From Celeribacter indicus (lineage in GTDB: Bacteria > Pseudomonadota > Alphaproteobacteria > Rhodobacterales > Rhodobacteraceae), in NCBI RefSeq assembly GCF_000819565.1, contig NZ_CP004393.1, positions 2,604,001 to 2,668,000 of the forward strand: a DNA stretch of 64,000 bases, in the 5' to 3' direction. Both the position numbers and the translations under genes were made by a program. The notes below the pieces were generated by a model, which had not been told where the DNA came from, ran no database searches, and saw only the letters and a list, made by a program, of their open reading frames with translations. Of the stretch, positions 26,543 to 34,136 are shown piece after piece (the stretch's first letter is position 1; the number at the start of each line of letters is the position of its first letter).

Positions 26543-27871
26543 ATGACAGAGACTTCCTCGCTTCTCGATGCCGCCTTCTGGATCACCGCCGCCGCGATCG
26601 CGGGGCTTCTGGTGCTCTCCGCCTTCTTCTCGGGCTCGGAAACCGCGCTGACCGCCGCCTCCCGCGGCAAGCTGCGCACGCAGGCCGACAGGGGGGACAA
26701 GGGCGCGGGGCGCGCGCTCCAGGTGACCGAGGACAGCGAGCGGTTGATCGGCTCCGTGCTCCTCGGCAACAACCTCGTGAACATCCTCGCAACCTCGCTC
26801 ACCACGGCGCTGTTCACCCGGCTGTTCGGGCAGAACGGGGTGGCGCTGGCGACCCTGATCATGACGCTTCTCGTGCTGATCTTCTCCGAGGTGCTGCCGA
26901 AGACCTATGCGATCACCAATCCCGAGACCGCCGCCTCCCGCGTTGCCGCGCCGATCTCGCTCGTGGTGCGGGTCTTTGCGCCGGTGGTGGGGCTGGTGCG
27001 GCTTCTGGTGCGCGGCATCCTGCGCCTGTTCGGCGTGAAGACCGATCCCAACGCCGGCGTGCTCGCGGTCAAGGAGGAGATCGTGGGCGCGATCACCCTC
27101 GGCCATTCGGAGGGTGCGGTGGAGAAGGAGGACCGCGACCGGCTTCTGGGCGCGCTCGACCTTGCGGACCGGACCGTCGAGGAGATCATGCTGCACCGCT
27201 CGAATATCGAGATGATCGACGCGGAGCTGCCGCCCGCCGAAGTGCTCGACCGCTGCCTGAAGAGCCCCTACACGCGCCTGCCGCTCTATCGCGGCGAACA
27301 GGAGAACATCGTCGGCGTGATCCATGCCAAGGACCTGTTGCGCGCGATGCATGCCGAGCGGATCGAACGCGAGAGCGAGGGCCAGGGCGTGATCGTCGAT
27401 TTCAGCGATTTCGACGTGGTGCGCGTGGCGATGAAGCCCTATTTCGTGCCGGACACGACGCCGCTCGACGAGCAGATGCGCCAGTTCCTGCACCGCCACA
27501 CGCATTTCGCGCTGGTGGTGGACGAATATGGCGCGCTGCGCGGCCTCATCACGCTCGAGGACATCCTCGAGGAAATCGTGGGCGAGATCACCGACGAACT
27601 CGACCGCGCCGAACAGGCGCCGGTGCGTTCGCCCGATACCGGCGACTGGGTGGTCGACGGCGGCATGACGATCCGCGACTTCAACCGGTCGACGGAATGC
27701 ACCCTGCCCGACGAGGAGGCCAACACCATGGCCGGGCTCGTCATCCACGAGGCGCAGATGATCCCCAATCCGGGGCAGGTCTTTTCCTTCCACGGCTACC
27801 GGTTCGAGGTGGCAGGGCGCAAGGACAACCGCATCACGAAGCTCAAGATCCGCCCGCTCGGGGACGGCTGA
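26543..27871 (+). CDS. CorC/HlyC-family membrane protein (CNNM domain plus CBS pair)
   Basis: A 442-residue protein: a DUF21/CNNM membrane domain with about four segments (residues 1-180, with FFSGSETALTAASRGKLRT and GSVLLGNNLVNILATSL), a CBS pair (about 200-340, with YTRLPLYRGEQENIVGVIHA and HFALVVDEYGALRGLITLED), and a C-terminal CorC_HlyC domain (about 350-440). Family members are linked to Mg2+/Co2+ efflux; substrate here is inferred only. Old haemolysin annotations for this family are misleading. One base separates it from rlmJ. Confidence 0.9.
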   Translation: MTETSSLLDAAFWITAAAIAGLLVLSAFFSGSETALTAASRGKLRTQADRGDKGAGRALQVTEDSERLIGSVLLGNNLVNILATSLTTALFTRLFGQNGVALATLIMTLLVLIFSEVLPKTYAITNPETAASRVAAPISLVVRVFAPVVGLVRLLVRGILRLFGVKTDPNAGVLAVKEEIVGAITLGHSEGAVEKEDRDRLLGALDLADRTVEEIMLHRSNIEMIDAELPPAEVLDRCLKSPYTRLPLYRGEQENIVGVIHAKDLLRAMHAERIERESEGQGVIVDFSDFDVVRVAMKPYFVPDTTPLDEQMRQFLHRHTHFALVVDEYGALRGLITLEDILEEIVGEITDELDRAEQAPVRSPDTGDWVVDGGMTIRDFNRSTECTLPDEEANTMAGLVIHEAQMIPNPGQVFSFHGYRFEVAGRKDNRITKLKIRPLGDG

Positions 27872-27872
27872 G

Positions 27873-28649
27873 ATGCTGTCCTACCAGCACGGTTTCCACG
27901 CCGGAAATCTCGCGGATGTGCACAAGCACGCGCTGCTCGCGGTGGCGCTCGACTACATGACGCGCAAGGACAAGCCGCTCTCCTATCTCGAGACCCATGC
28001 CGGGCGCGGGCTCTACGATCTCGCGGCCGAGCAGGCGGCAAAGACCGGAGAGGCGGCGGAGGGGATCCTGAAGGTCGCGGACTGGTTCGCCCCGGACCAT
28101 CCCTATGCGCGGGCGCGGGCCGCCGTGGCCGCGGCACAGGGTCCGACGATCTACCCCGGCTCCCCGGCCATCGCGGCGGCGCTGCTGCGCGACAGCGACC
28201 GGATGCACCTCGCCGAGCTTCATCCGCAGGAACATGCCCGCCTCGAGGCGGCGATGGCGCGAAGCGGCGCGCATGTGATGCGCGAGGACGGGCTTGCCGC
28301 CGCCAACCGGCTCCTCCCGCCGACCCCCCGGCGCGGGCTGATGCTGATCGACCCGTCCTATGAGGTGAAATCGGACTATGCCACCCTGCCCGGCGCCATC
28401 GCAAAGCTGCACCGCAAGTGGAACGTGGGCGTGATCGCGCTGTGGTATCCGGTGCTGGCGACGGCGGCGCATCTGGCGATGCGCGAGGCGATCGTCGCCG
28501 CGCATCCCGACGCGCTCGCCCATGAGGTGCGGTTCCCGCCCGCGCGCGCGGGTCACGGGATGATCGGCTCGGGCATGATCGTGATCAACCCGCCCTGGGG
28601 ACTTGCCGGGGAGGCGGAGCGCCTCTCCGCCCTCTTCGCCGGGCTGTGA
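27873..28649 (+). CDS. rlmJ: 23S rRNA (adenine-2030-N6)-methyltransferase RlmJ
   Basis: Methylates A2030 of 23S rRNA using SAM. The 258-residue protein starts with the family-specific MLSYQHGFHAGNLADVHKHA, then YLETHAGRGLYDL, and holds the catalytic DPSYE and the C-terminal GSGMIVINPPWGL. It is probably cotranscribed with the CorC-like gene. The following gene has its own promoter. Confidence 0.95.
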   Translation: MLSYQHGFHAGNLADVHKHALLAVALDYMTRKDKPLSYLETHAGRGLYDLAAEQAAKTGEAAEGILKVADWFAPDHPYARARAAVAAAQGPTIYPGSPAIAAALLRDSDRMHLAELHPQEHARLEAAMARSGAHVMREDGLAAANRLLPPTPRRGLMLIDPSYEVKSDYATLPGAIAKLHRKWNVGVIALWYPVLATAAHLAMREAIVAAHPDALAHEVRFPPARAGHGMIGSGMIVINPPWGLAGEAERLSALFAGL

Positions 28650-28661
28650 CCCGCGGGGCGA

Positions 28662-28689
28662 TTGAACCGGGCGCGCGCATACCTACATA
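28662..28689 (+). promoter_or_regulatory. Sigma-70-like promoter for htpX
   Basis: TTGAAC (28662-28667), a 16-base spacer and TACATA (28684-28689), 33 bases before the htpX ATG. Confidence 0.5.
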
Positions 28690-28722
28690 GATCCGGACAC
28701 GAGATTTTCCGGGTGGACTCAG

Positions 28723-29643
28723 ATGGGTTACGTGAAGACTGGACTGCTTATGGCCGCCATGACGGCCCTGTTCATGGGCATCGGCTATCTCATCGGCGGG
28801 TCGGGGGGCGCGCTGATCGCGCTCGTCGTCGCCGCGGCGATGAACGCCTTTACATGGTGGAATTCGGACAGGATGGTGCTCCGGATGCACAATGCGCAGC
28901 CGGTGCCGCGCGGCGACCGCTCGGGGCTCACGGAACTGGTCGCGGAGCTGGCCGCGAATGCCGGCCTGCCGATGCCCGCGGTCTATCTGATCGACACGGA
29001 TCAGCCGAACGCCTTCGCCACCGGGCGCAACCCGGCCAATGCCGCCGTCGCGGTCACGCGCGGGCTGATGCGGACGCTTTCGCGCGAGGAACTCGCCGGG
29101 GTGATCGCCCATGAGCTCGCCCATATCCGCAACCACGACACCACGATCATGACGATCACCGCGACCTTTGCCGGGGCAATCTCCATGCTCGCCAATTTCG
29201 CGCTGTTCTTCGGCGGCGCGCGCGAGCGTCTCGGCCTTCTCGGCACGCTCGCGATGATGGTTCTCGCCCCGCTCGCCGCCGCGCTCGTCCAGATGGCGAT
29301 CAGCCGGACGCGCGAATATGCCGCCGACCGCGCCGGCGCGGAGATCTGCGGTCAGCCGCTCTGGCTCGCCTCCGCGCTCGAACGCATCCAGGCGGGGGCC
29401 GCGCGGGTCGAGAACGTCGCCGCCGAGCGCAACCCGGCCACCGCGCATATGTTCATCATCAATCCGCTGAGCGGGAAAGGCGCAGACAATCTCTTTGCCA
29501 CCCACCCCTCGACGGAGAACCGCGTCGCCGCGCTGCGCGAGATGGCAGGCGGACGCACCGCCCCTGCCCCTGCCGGCCGCGGCGCGCCCTGGGGGAGGAC
29601 ACGGGGGACGAAACCCGCTCCCCGCAAGGGGCCGTGGGGCTGA
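28723..29643 (+). CDS. htpX: Membrane zinc metalloprotease HtpX
   Basis: Quality-control protease of the inner membrane (M48 family). The 306 residues have two N-terminal membrane segments (about 5-45), the zinc motif HELAH at 130-134 in [15 protein letters not shown], two further membrane segments and the third ligand in [14 protein letters not shown]. The last 35 residues are a Pro/Arg/Gly-rich tail. It ends three bases from the convergent HerA-like gene with no room for a terminator. Confidence 0.95.
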   Translation: MGYVKTGLLMAAMTALFMGIGYLIGGSGGALIALVVAAAMNAFTWWNSDRMVLRMHNAQPVPRGDRSGLTELVAELAANAGLPMPAVYLIDTDQPNAFATGRNPANAAVAVTRGLMRTLSREELAGVIAHELAHIRNHDTTIMTITATFAGAISMLANFALFFGGARERLGLLGTLAMMVLAPLAAALVQMAISRTREYAADRAGAEICGQPLWLASALERIQAGAARVENVAAERNPATAHMFIINPLSGKGADNLFATHPSTENRVAALREMAGGRTAPAPAGRGAPWGRTRGTKPAPRKGPWG

Positions 29644-29646
29644 CGC

Positions 29647-31206
29647 CTAGCGCCCCTTGAACATCCCGCCGAGGATGCCGCGCACGATGCGGCGTCCGGT
29701 GGTGCCCTTCAGCTCCTGGATCACCAGTTTCGTCACTGTCTCCCCGAGACCACCGGACTGCGCGCCGCGTGTGCTGCGCGTATAGCTTTTTCCCTCATAG
29801 CGGCGGGCCTTCGCGAAGCCGCCGCGCTCCGCGTCCCTTTCCGCCTTCTCCCGCGCCTGCGCCTCCGCCTCGGCGCGTTCTGCCGCCTCGGCCTGCGCGG
29901 CGGCCTCCTCGGCGCGTTGCGTCAGGATCTCGAAGGCGCTTTCGCGGTCGAGCACGGTCTCGTATTTCCCGGCCAGCGGAGAGGCCGCGACGATGCCGGC
30001 ACGCTCTTGCGGCGCGATCGGCCCGAGATGCGAGGACGGCGGGCGGATCAGCGTGCGCTCCGCGACGCCGGGCACGCCCTTTTCCTCCAGGAAGGAGGTG
30101 ACCGCCTCGCCCGTTCCGACCTCCTTGATCGCGTCGATGATCTCGAAGCGCGGATTGGCGCGGTAGGTTTCGGACGCGCGGCGCAGCGCCTTCTGGTCGC
30201 GCGCGGTAAAGGCGCGCAGCGCGTGTTGCACCCGGTTGCCGAGCTGGCCGAGGATATCCTCGGGGATGTCGTCGGGATTCTGCGTCACGAAATAGATCCC
30301 GACGCCCTTCGACCGGATCAGCCGCGCCACCTGCTCGACCTTGTCGACCAGCGCCTTCGGAGCGTCGTCGAACAGAAGATGCGCCTCGTCGAAGAAGAAG
30401 ACGAACTTCGGCTTGTCGGGATTGCCCACTTCCGGCAGTTCCTCGAACAGTTCGGAGAGCAGCCACAACAGAAAGGTCGCATAGAGTTTGGGCGCCGCCA
30501 TCAGCACGTCGGCGGCGAGGATGCTGATCCGGCCGCGCCCGTCCGCATCCGTGCGCATCATGTCCGACAGCTCGAGCGCCGGTTCACCGAAGAGTTTCGC
30601 GCCGCCCTGGTTTTCCAGCACCAGCAGCGCGCGCTGGATCGCCCCGACGGAGGCGCGGGAGATATTGCCGTAGCGCAGTGTCAGCGCCTCCGCATTCTCG
30701 CCGCACCAGACGAGGAGCGATTGCAGGTCCTTGAGGTCGAGGAGCGGCAGCCCCTGTTCGTCGGCCACGCGGAAGGCGACGTTCAGCACGCCTTCCTGCA
30801 CCTCGGTGAGGCCGAGGAACTGCGACAGCAGGAGCGGCCCCATTTCCGCAACCGTGGTGCGGATCGGATGGCCCTGCTGGCCGTAGAGATCCCAGAAGGT
30901 GACGGGAAAGGCCTCGTAGCGATAGTCGGACAGGCCGATGGTCGCCGCGCGGCCGACGAAGGAGTCATGCGTCTTCGCGTCCTCCGAGCCGGCTTTCGCA
31001 AGGCCCGAGAGATCGCCCTTCACATCCGAGAGGAAGACGGGCACGCCCTGCGCCGAGAAGCTTTCGGCGAGGATCTGGAGCGTCACGGTCTTCCCCGTCC
31101 CGGTGGCGCCCGCGATCAGCCCGTGGCGATTGCCATATTTCAGCAAAAGTTCCTGCGGCGTGCCGTAGCCCTCGCCACCGCCTCCGACAAATATGCTCCC
31201 GCCCAT
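29647..31206 (-). CDS. HerA-like (DUF853) ATPase
   Basis: A 519-residue P-loop ATPase of the FtsK/HerA class: Walker A in GLIAGATGTGKTVTLQILAE, Walker B in FVFFFDEAHLLFDDAPKAL, sensor-like GVGIYFVTQNPDDIPEDILG and an arginine-rich LRAFTARDQKALRRA. Residues about 420-470 are a charged Ala/Glu coiled coil, and the end is GTTGRRIVRGILGGMF. Such YjgR-like proteins are widespread but their role is unclear; DNA handling is inferred. Unlike HerA of DNA end-processing systems, no NurA partner is nearby. Confidence 0.88.
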   Translation of the reverse strand: MGGSIFVGGGGEGYGTPQELLLKYGNRHGLIAGATGTGKTVTLQILAESFSAQGVPVFLSDVKGDLSGLAKAGSEDAKTHDSFVGRAATIGLSDYRYEAFPVTFWDLYGQQGHPIRTTVAEMGPLLLSQFLGLTEVQEGVLNVAFRVADEQGLPLLDLKDLQSLLVWCGENAEALTLRYGNISRASVGAIQRALLVLENQGGAKLFGEPALELSDMMRTDADGRGRISILAADVLMAAPKLYATFLLWLLSELFEELPEVGNPDKPKFVFFFDEAHLLFDDAPKALVDKVEQVARLIRSKGVGIYFVTQNPDDIPEDILGQLGNRVQHALRAFTARDQKALRRASETYRANPRFEIIDAIKEVGTGEAVTSFLEEKGVPGVAERTLIRPPSSHLGPIAPQERAGIVAASPLAGKYETVLDRESAFEILTQRAEEAAAQAEAAERAEAEAQAREKAERDAERGGFAKARRYEGKSYTRSTRGAQSGGLGETVTKLVIQELKGTTGRRIVRGILGGMFKGR

Positions 31207-31250
31207 CCGCGACCTTCCTCCGTTCCAATCCGATTCCCCGTGAAAAGACT

Positions 31251-31266
31251 CGGGTTTTCAAACCCG
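31251..31266. promoter_or_regulatory. Operator-like palindrome upstream of small RNA candidate A
   Basis: CGGGTTTTCAAACCCG is a perfect 7-bp inverted repeat around a two-base centre. It lies between the HerA-like gene start (31206) and a -10-like TACAAT at 31280-31285 on the plus strand. It could control either direction. Confidence 0.45.
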
Positions 31267-31285
31267 TATGCCGTCACAATACAAT

Positions 31286-31399
31286 TTTAACACGTTCCTG
31301 CCAGTCTGAGTCTCATCCGGCCTCCTCTCCCGAGGCCGGAGTGACTTCCTCCCTGTCTGACTGGCCGCACGGGGGCGCTTTCCCCGCGCGGCCTTTTTT
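31286..31399 (+). ncRNA. Candidate small RNA A (CU-rich, two stem-loops)
   Basis: There is no ORF of note in 31207-31779. Downstream of TACAAT (31280-31285) the plus strand shows a stem CCGGCCTC/GAGGCCGG (31317-31339) whose loop and flank are CU-rich (CCTCCTCTCCC), a linker with TTCCTCCCT, and then an intrinsic terminator. CU-rich segments of this sort resemble anti-Shine-Dalgarno sequences of alphaproteobacterial sRNAs. No good -35 is visible; the 5' end is approximate. Confidence 0.45.
31363..31399 (+). terminator. Intrinsic terminator of small RNA candidate A
   Basis: GGCCGCACGGGG (31363-31374) pairs with CCCCGCGCGGCC (31382-31393), 12 bp with one mismatch, followed by six T. No protein gene lies upstream on this strand. 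Confidence 0.85.
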
Positions 31400-31476
31400 C
31401 CGGCCGTCGCGATTCCGGCCCGATGCGGTCCGGGTGGCTCCTGCGCCGGCACGGGCCGCGTGAGGCGACCTTCGCC

Positions 31477-31492
31477 TTCACGAGACCGTGAA
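31477..31492. promoter_or_regulatory. Inverted repeat TTCACG-N4-CGTGAA upstream of small RNA candidate B
   Basis: A 16-base symmetric site directly before a -35-like TTGACG (31501-31506). It is placed where an activator or repressor of candidate B could bind. Inference from position only. Confidence 0.4.
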
Positions 31493-31560
31493 ATTTTCCG
31501 TTGACGCGTCCGGGGCTCTGTCATACCGTTTTCACAATTAAGTCGGCCAAGTCCGACAGG

Positions 31561-31606
31561 GAGACATCCACGATCGCAAGATCGAGACATCCAAGATCGC
31601 AAGATC
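31561..31606 (+). repeat. Tandem direct repeat, 2 x 23 bases
   Basis: 31561-31583 and 31584-31606 are identical except at position 11 (C versus A). Each contains GATCGCAAGATC. Confidence 0.95.
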
Positions 31607-31609
31607 GGC

Positions 31610-31637
31610 AAAGGCCCCGGCTCCGTCCGGGGCTTTT
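31610..31637 (+). terminator. Intrinsic terminator of small RNA candidate B
   Basis: GCCCCGG (31614-31620) pairs with CCGGGGC (31627-31633), flanked by A on the left and TTTT on the right. Confidence 0.85.
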
Positions 31638-31756
31638 GCGCGACGGGGCCGCGATCCCTGCCGCAGCCGCTCAGGGCCGCGCCCCGCCGCGCTCTTCACG
31701 GCAAATTTCGCGGATCACTCCTGACAGGCTCGAGCGGGCGTGATAGAGGAGAGGCG

Positions 31757-31783
31757 ATGAACCAACGAGAAACGGACAGATGA
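31757..31783 (+). CDS. Eight-codon leader ORF overlapping the ialB start
   Basis: ATG at 31757 has a strong AGAGGAGAGGCG Shine-Dalgarno and encodes MNQRETDR. Its TGA (31781-31783) overlaps the two candidate ialB start codons (31780 and 31783), which lack a good site of their own. This suggests translational coupling of ialB to the leader. Confidence 0.5.
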   Translation: MNQRETDR

Positions 31784-32481
31784 TGACGACCATCTCCCAC
31801 AAGACCGCAAGCTATCTCTGCGCCGCCGCGCTGGCCTTCGCGACCGCCCTGCCGCTCGCCGCGCAGGAGGCAGAGGAGGCCCCCGCCGCGGAGAACGGCG
31901 CGCCTGCCGCCGAAAACGCTGCGCCTGCCACCCCGGCCGCCCCCGGCCTCTCCGCCGGAACACCGATCGAGACCGGCGACAATGTCGGCCGTGCCTATAC
32001 GCTCGAGACCCAGGGCGATTGGGAAATCCGCTGCATCAACGCCCCCGAGGGGCAGGTCGATCCGTGCAGCATGTACCAGCTTCTCAAGGACGAGGACGGC
32101 ACCGAGGTCGCCGAAGTGGCGATCTTCCACGTCGGGGAGGACGAGATCGAGGCGGCCGCGACCTTTACCACGCCGCTCGAGACCCTGCTGACCGGGCAGC
32201 TCGCCTTTTTCGTGGACGGCGAGAACGGGCGCAAATATCCCTTCTCCTTCTGCAACCGCGTCGGCTGTTTCGTGCGCGCGGGCCTCGCGAGCAGGGATGT
32301 GGATCTGCTGAAGAGGGGCAACGAGGGACTCATCGGCATCGTGCCGATCGGCCGTCCGGAGGAGCCGGTCACGCTGAAGATGTCGCTCAAGGGCTTCACC
32401 GCCGCCTATGACCGGGTGACCGAAATCAACGATGCGGCGCGCGAGGGCGAGACCGCCGGACAGGAACCGCCGGCCGAATAA
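31780..32481 (+). CDS. Invasion-associated locus B (IalB) family exported protein
   Basis: A 233-residue protein with a signal peptide (SYLCAAALAFATALPLAAQ), an Ala/Pro/Glu-rich linker (residues about 30-60) and the IalB domain from about 75 to 215: GDWEIRCINAPEGQVDPCSM with paired Cys, and FSFCNRVGCFVRAGL. The family is named for Bartonella IalB but is common in free-living Alphaproteobacteria, where its role is unknown; host invasion should not be assumed. Start is at two adjacent ATGs overlapping the leader ORF. Ends at a terminator. Confidence 0.88.
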   Translation: MMTTISHKTASYLCAAALAFATALPLAAQEAEEAPAAENGAPAAENAAPATPAAPGLSAGTPIETGDNVGRAYTLETQGDWEIRCINAPEGQVDPCSMYQLLKDEDGTEVAEVAIFHVGEDEIEAAATFTTPLETLLTGQLAFFVDGENGRKYPFSFCNRVGCFVRAGLASRDVDLLKRGNEGLIGIVPIGRPEEPVTLKMSLKGFTAAYDRVTEINDAAREGETAGQEPPAE

Positions 32482-32507
32482 GCCCGCGCCTCCGACCGCC
32501 CATGACG

Positions 32508-32538
32508 ACGCCGCGCCGGATCTCCCGCGCGGCGTTTT
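32508..32538 (+). terminator. Intrinsic terminator of ialB
   Basis: ACGCCGCGC (32508-32516) pairs with GCGCGGCGT (32527-32535), followed by TTTT, shortly before the convergent ketoacyl synthase gene. Confidence 0.75.
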
Positions 32539-32563
32539 CATGTCGCCCCCGGTGCCGGGCGGC

Positions 32564-33775
32564 TCAGGCGACGCGGCGCAGCGCGAGCACCGCGTTCAGC
32601 CCGCCGAAGGCGAAGGCGTTCGAGAGCGCCACTTCGACCTTCGCCTCGCGCGCCTCGTTCGGCACGACGTCGAGCGCGCATTCCGGGTCGGGCTCCTCGT
32701 AATTGATCGTCGGTGCGATGATCCCGTCGCGCAGCGCCATGATGCAGGCCAGCAGCTCCACCGCGCCCGTCCCGCCGATCAGATGGCCGTGCATGGACTT
32801 CGTCGAGGAAATCATGATGTTGTCGGCATGGGCGCCGAGCGCATCCGCGACCGCGGCGCATTCCGTCTTGTCATTGGCCGCCGTTCCGGTGCCATGGGCA
32901 TTGATATAGCCGATCTCGGAACGGTCGATCCGCGCATCCTGGATCGCGCCGGAAATCGCCCGCGCCGCCCCCTGTTTCGAGGGCATCACGATGTCGGAGG
33001 CGTCCGAGGTCATGGCGAAGCCGATCACCTCCGCGAGGATCTCCGCTCCGCGCGTTTTCGCATGTTCGTATTCCTCGAAGACGAAGACCGCCGCCCCCTC
33101 CCCCTGCACCATGCCGTTGCGGTTGAGCGAGAACGGGCGGCAGGCATCCTTCGACATCACGCGCAGCCCTTCCCAGGCCTTCACGCCGCCGAAGCAGAGC
33201 ATCGATTCGGAGCCGCCGGTGACCATCGCCGTGGCCGCGCCGCAGCGCACCATGTTGAAGGCCTGCCCCATCGCGTGATTGGAACTGGCACAGGCGGTGG
33301 CGACGGTGAAGGACGGGCCCTTCAGGTTGTATTCCATGCTCACATGAGAACAGGCCGCGTTGTTCATGAGCTTCGGCACGACGAAGGGATGAACGCGGTT
33401 CTTTCCCTCCTCGTAGACCATGCGGTAATTCTCGTCCTGCGTGCCGAGCCCGCCGCCCGAGGTGCCGAGGATCACGCCGGAGCGCGTCGCAAGCTCGCCG
33501 ATGAATTCGAGGCCCGACTGGCGGATCGCCTCCTCGGCGGCGACGAGGGTGAATTGCGTGAAGCGGTCGTAGAGCGCCATCTGCTGACGGTTGAAGCGGC
33601 CTTCGGCATTCCAGTCGTGGATCTGGCCGCCGATCCGGATCGACAGCCGATCGACGTCGCGGAATTCGAGCTGGCCGATGCCGCATTTTCCCTCGGCGAA
33701 GGCGGCGAGCGTCGCGGGCACGTCGAGCCCCAGCGCATTGACCGTGCCAGCCCCGGTGATGACGACGCGATTCAT
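32564..33775 (-). CDS. Beta-ketoacyl-ACP synthase (FabF/KAS II type)
   Basis: A 403-residue condensing enzyme. Catalytic Cys in VATACASSNHAMG, first His in INAHGTGTAANDKTE, second in TKSMHGHLIGGTGAVE, and the C-terminal SNAFAFGGLNAVLALRRV. The last block usually reads SNSFGFGGTN in FabF; the Ala and Leu changes suggest a specialised substrate. It overlaps the acp gene by four bases and lies next to lpxD, so a role in making hydroxyacyl chains for lipid A or another special lipid is plausible but not proven. Confidence 0.9.
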   Translation of the reverse strand: MNRVVITGAGTVNALGLDVPATLAAFAEGKCGIGQLEFRDVDRLSIRIGGQIHDWNAEGRFNRQQMALYDRFTQFTLVAAEEAIRQSGLEFIGELATRSGVILGTSGGGLGTQDENYRMVYEEGKNRVHPFVVPKLMNNAACSHVSMEYNLKGPSFTVATACASSNHAMGQAFNMVRCGAATAMVTGGSESMLCFGGVKAWEGLRVMSKDACRPFSLNRNGMVQGEGAAVFVFEEYEHAKTRGAEILAEVIGFAMTSDASDIVMPSKQGAARAISGAIQDARIDRSEIGYINAHGTGTAANDKTECAAVADALGAHADNIMISSTKSMHGHLIGGTGAVELLACIMALRDGIIAPTINYEEPDPECALDVVPNEAREAKVEVALSNAFAFGGLNAVLALRRVA

Positions 33776-34038
33776 GCCTTCTGGTCTGCGATCAGCCCCT
33801 CGACCGCCGCCACGATGGCGGCGACGGAGGAAATGTCGAATTCCGATTGTTCAGGTTCGTTCGCGTTGAAAGGCACAGAGATGTCAAAGGCTTCCTCGAT
33901 TGCGAAAATGCTCTCCACAAGGCCGAGACTGTCGATCCCGAGTTCTTCGAGCGATTGGTCCATGCCGATATCGGAGGGCTCGAGAACGGCCTGTTCCGCG
34001 ATGATCCCGATGATCTTCTCTTTCACATCCTGCGCCAT
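33772..34038 (-). CDS. Acyl carrier protein (dedicated)
   Basis: An 88-residue ACP with the phosphopantetheine Ser at residue 37 in LEELGIDSLGLVESIFAIEE. It differs from the housekeeping AcpP in its long loop FNANEPEQSEFDISS before the last helix. The ATG is close behind a GAGG; the stop overlaps the ketoacyl synthase start. This two-gene unit downstream of lpxD suggests a private carrier for one acylation pathway. It does not look like the rhizobial AcpXL. Confidence 0.9.
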   Translation of the reverse strand: MAQDVKEKIIGIIAEQAVLEPSDIGMDQSLEELGIDSLGLVESIFAIEEAFDISVPFNANEPEQSEFDISSVAAIVAAVEGLIADQKA

Positions 34039-34136
34039 AAGTGCCTCCTCGACGTCAAGCTGGCCCCTGACTTAGTCTGAAACGGCGGGGTTTGAAACCG
34101 TTTTTCGCATCCCCGCTGCCGGTGCCGCAGGGGCGC

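Larger units (their letters stand above)
31530..31637 (+). ncRNA. Candidate small RNA B built from tandem 23-nt hairpin modules
   Basis: After TTGACG (31501-31506) and a weak -10 region (CATACC, 31522-31527), the plus strand holds a stem GTCGG/CCGAC (31542-31557), two direct repeats of 23 bases at 31561-31583 and 31584-31606 that differ at one base, and a terminator. Each repeat is GAGACATCC, a two-base joint and the hairpin GATC-GCAA-GATC, whose loop is a GNRA tetraloop. No ORF with a ribosome binding site is present. The 5' end is approximate. Confidence 0.5.

Noticed and set aside
23629..26862. 1077-codon minus-strand frame across the exported protein, xerD and CorC-like genes
   Set aside because: Shadow frame; XerD and CorC/HlyC motifs are on the plus strand.
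29647..31206. HerA-like ATPase as part of a HerA-based defence system
   Set aside because: No NurA, SIR2, DUF4297 or other partner next to it; neighbours are htpX and ialB, and DUF853 proteins are widespread housekeeping-like genes.
31780..32481. IalB as evidence for a pathogen
   Set aside because: The family is common in free-living Rhodobacterales; no other virulence genes are seen.
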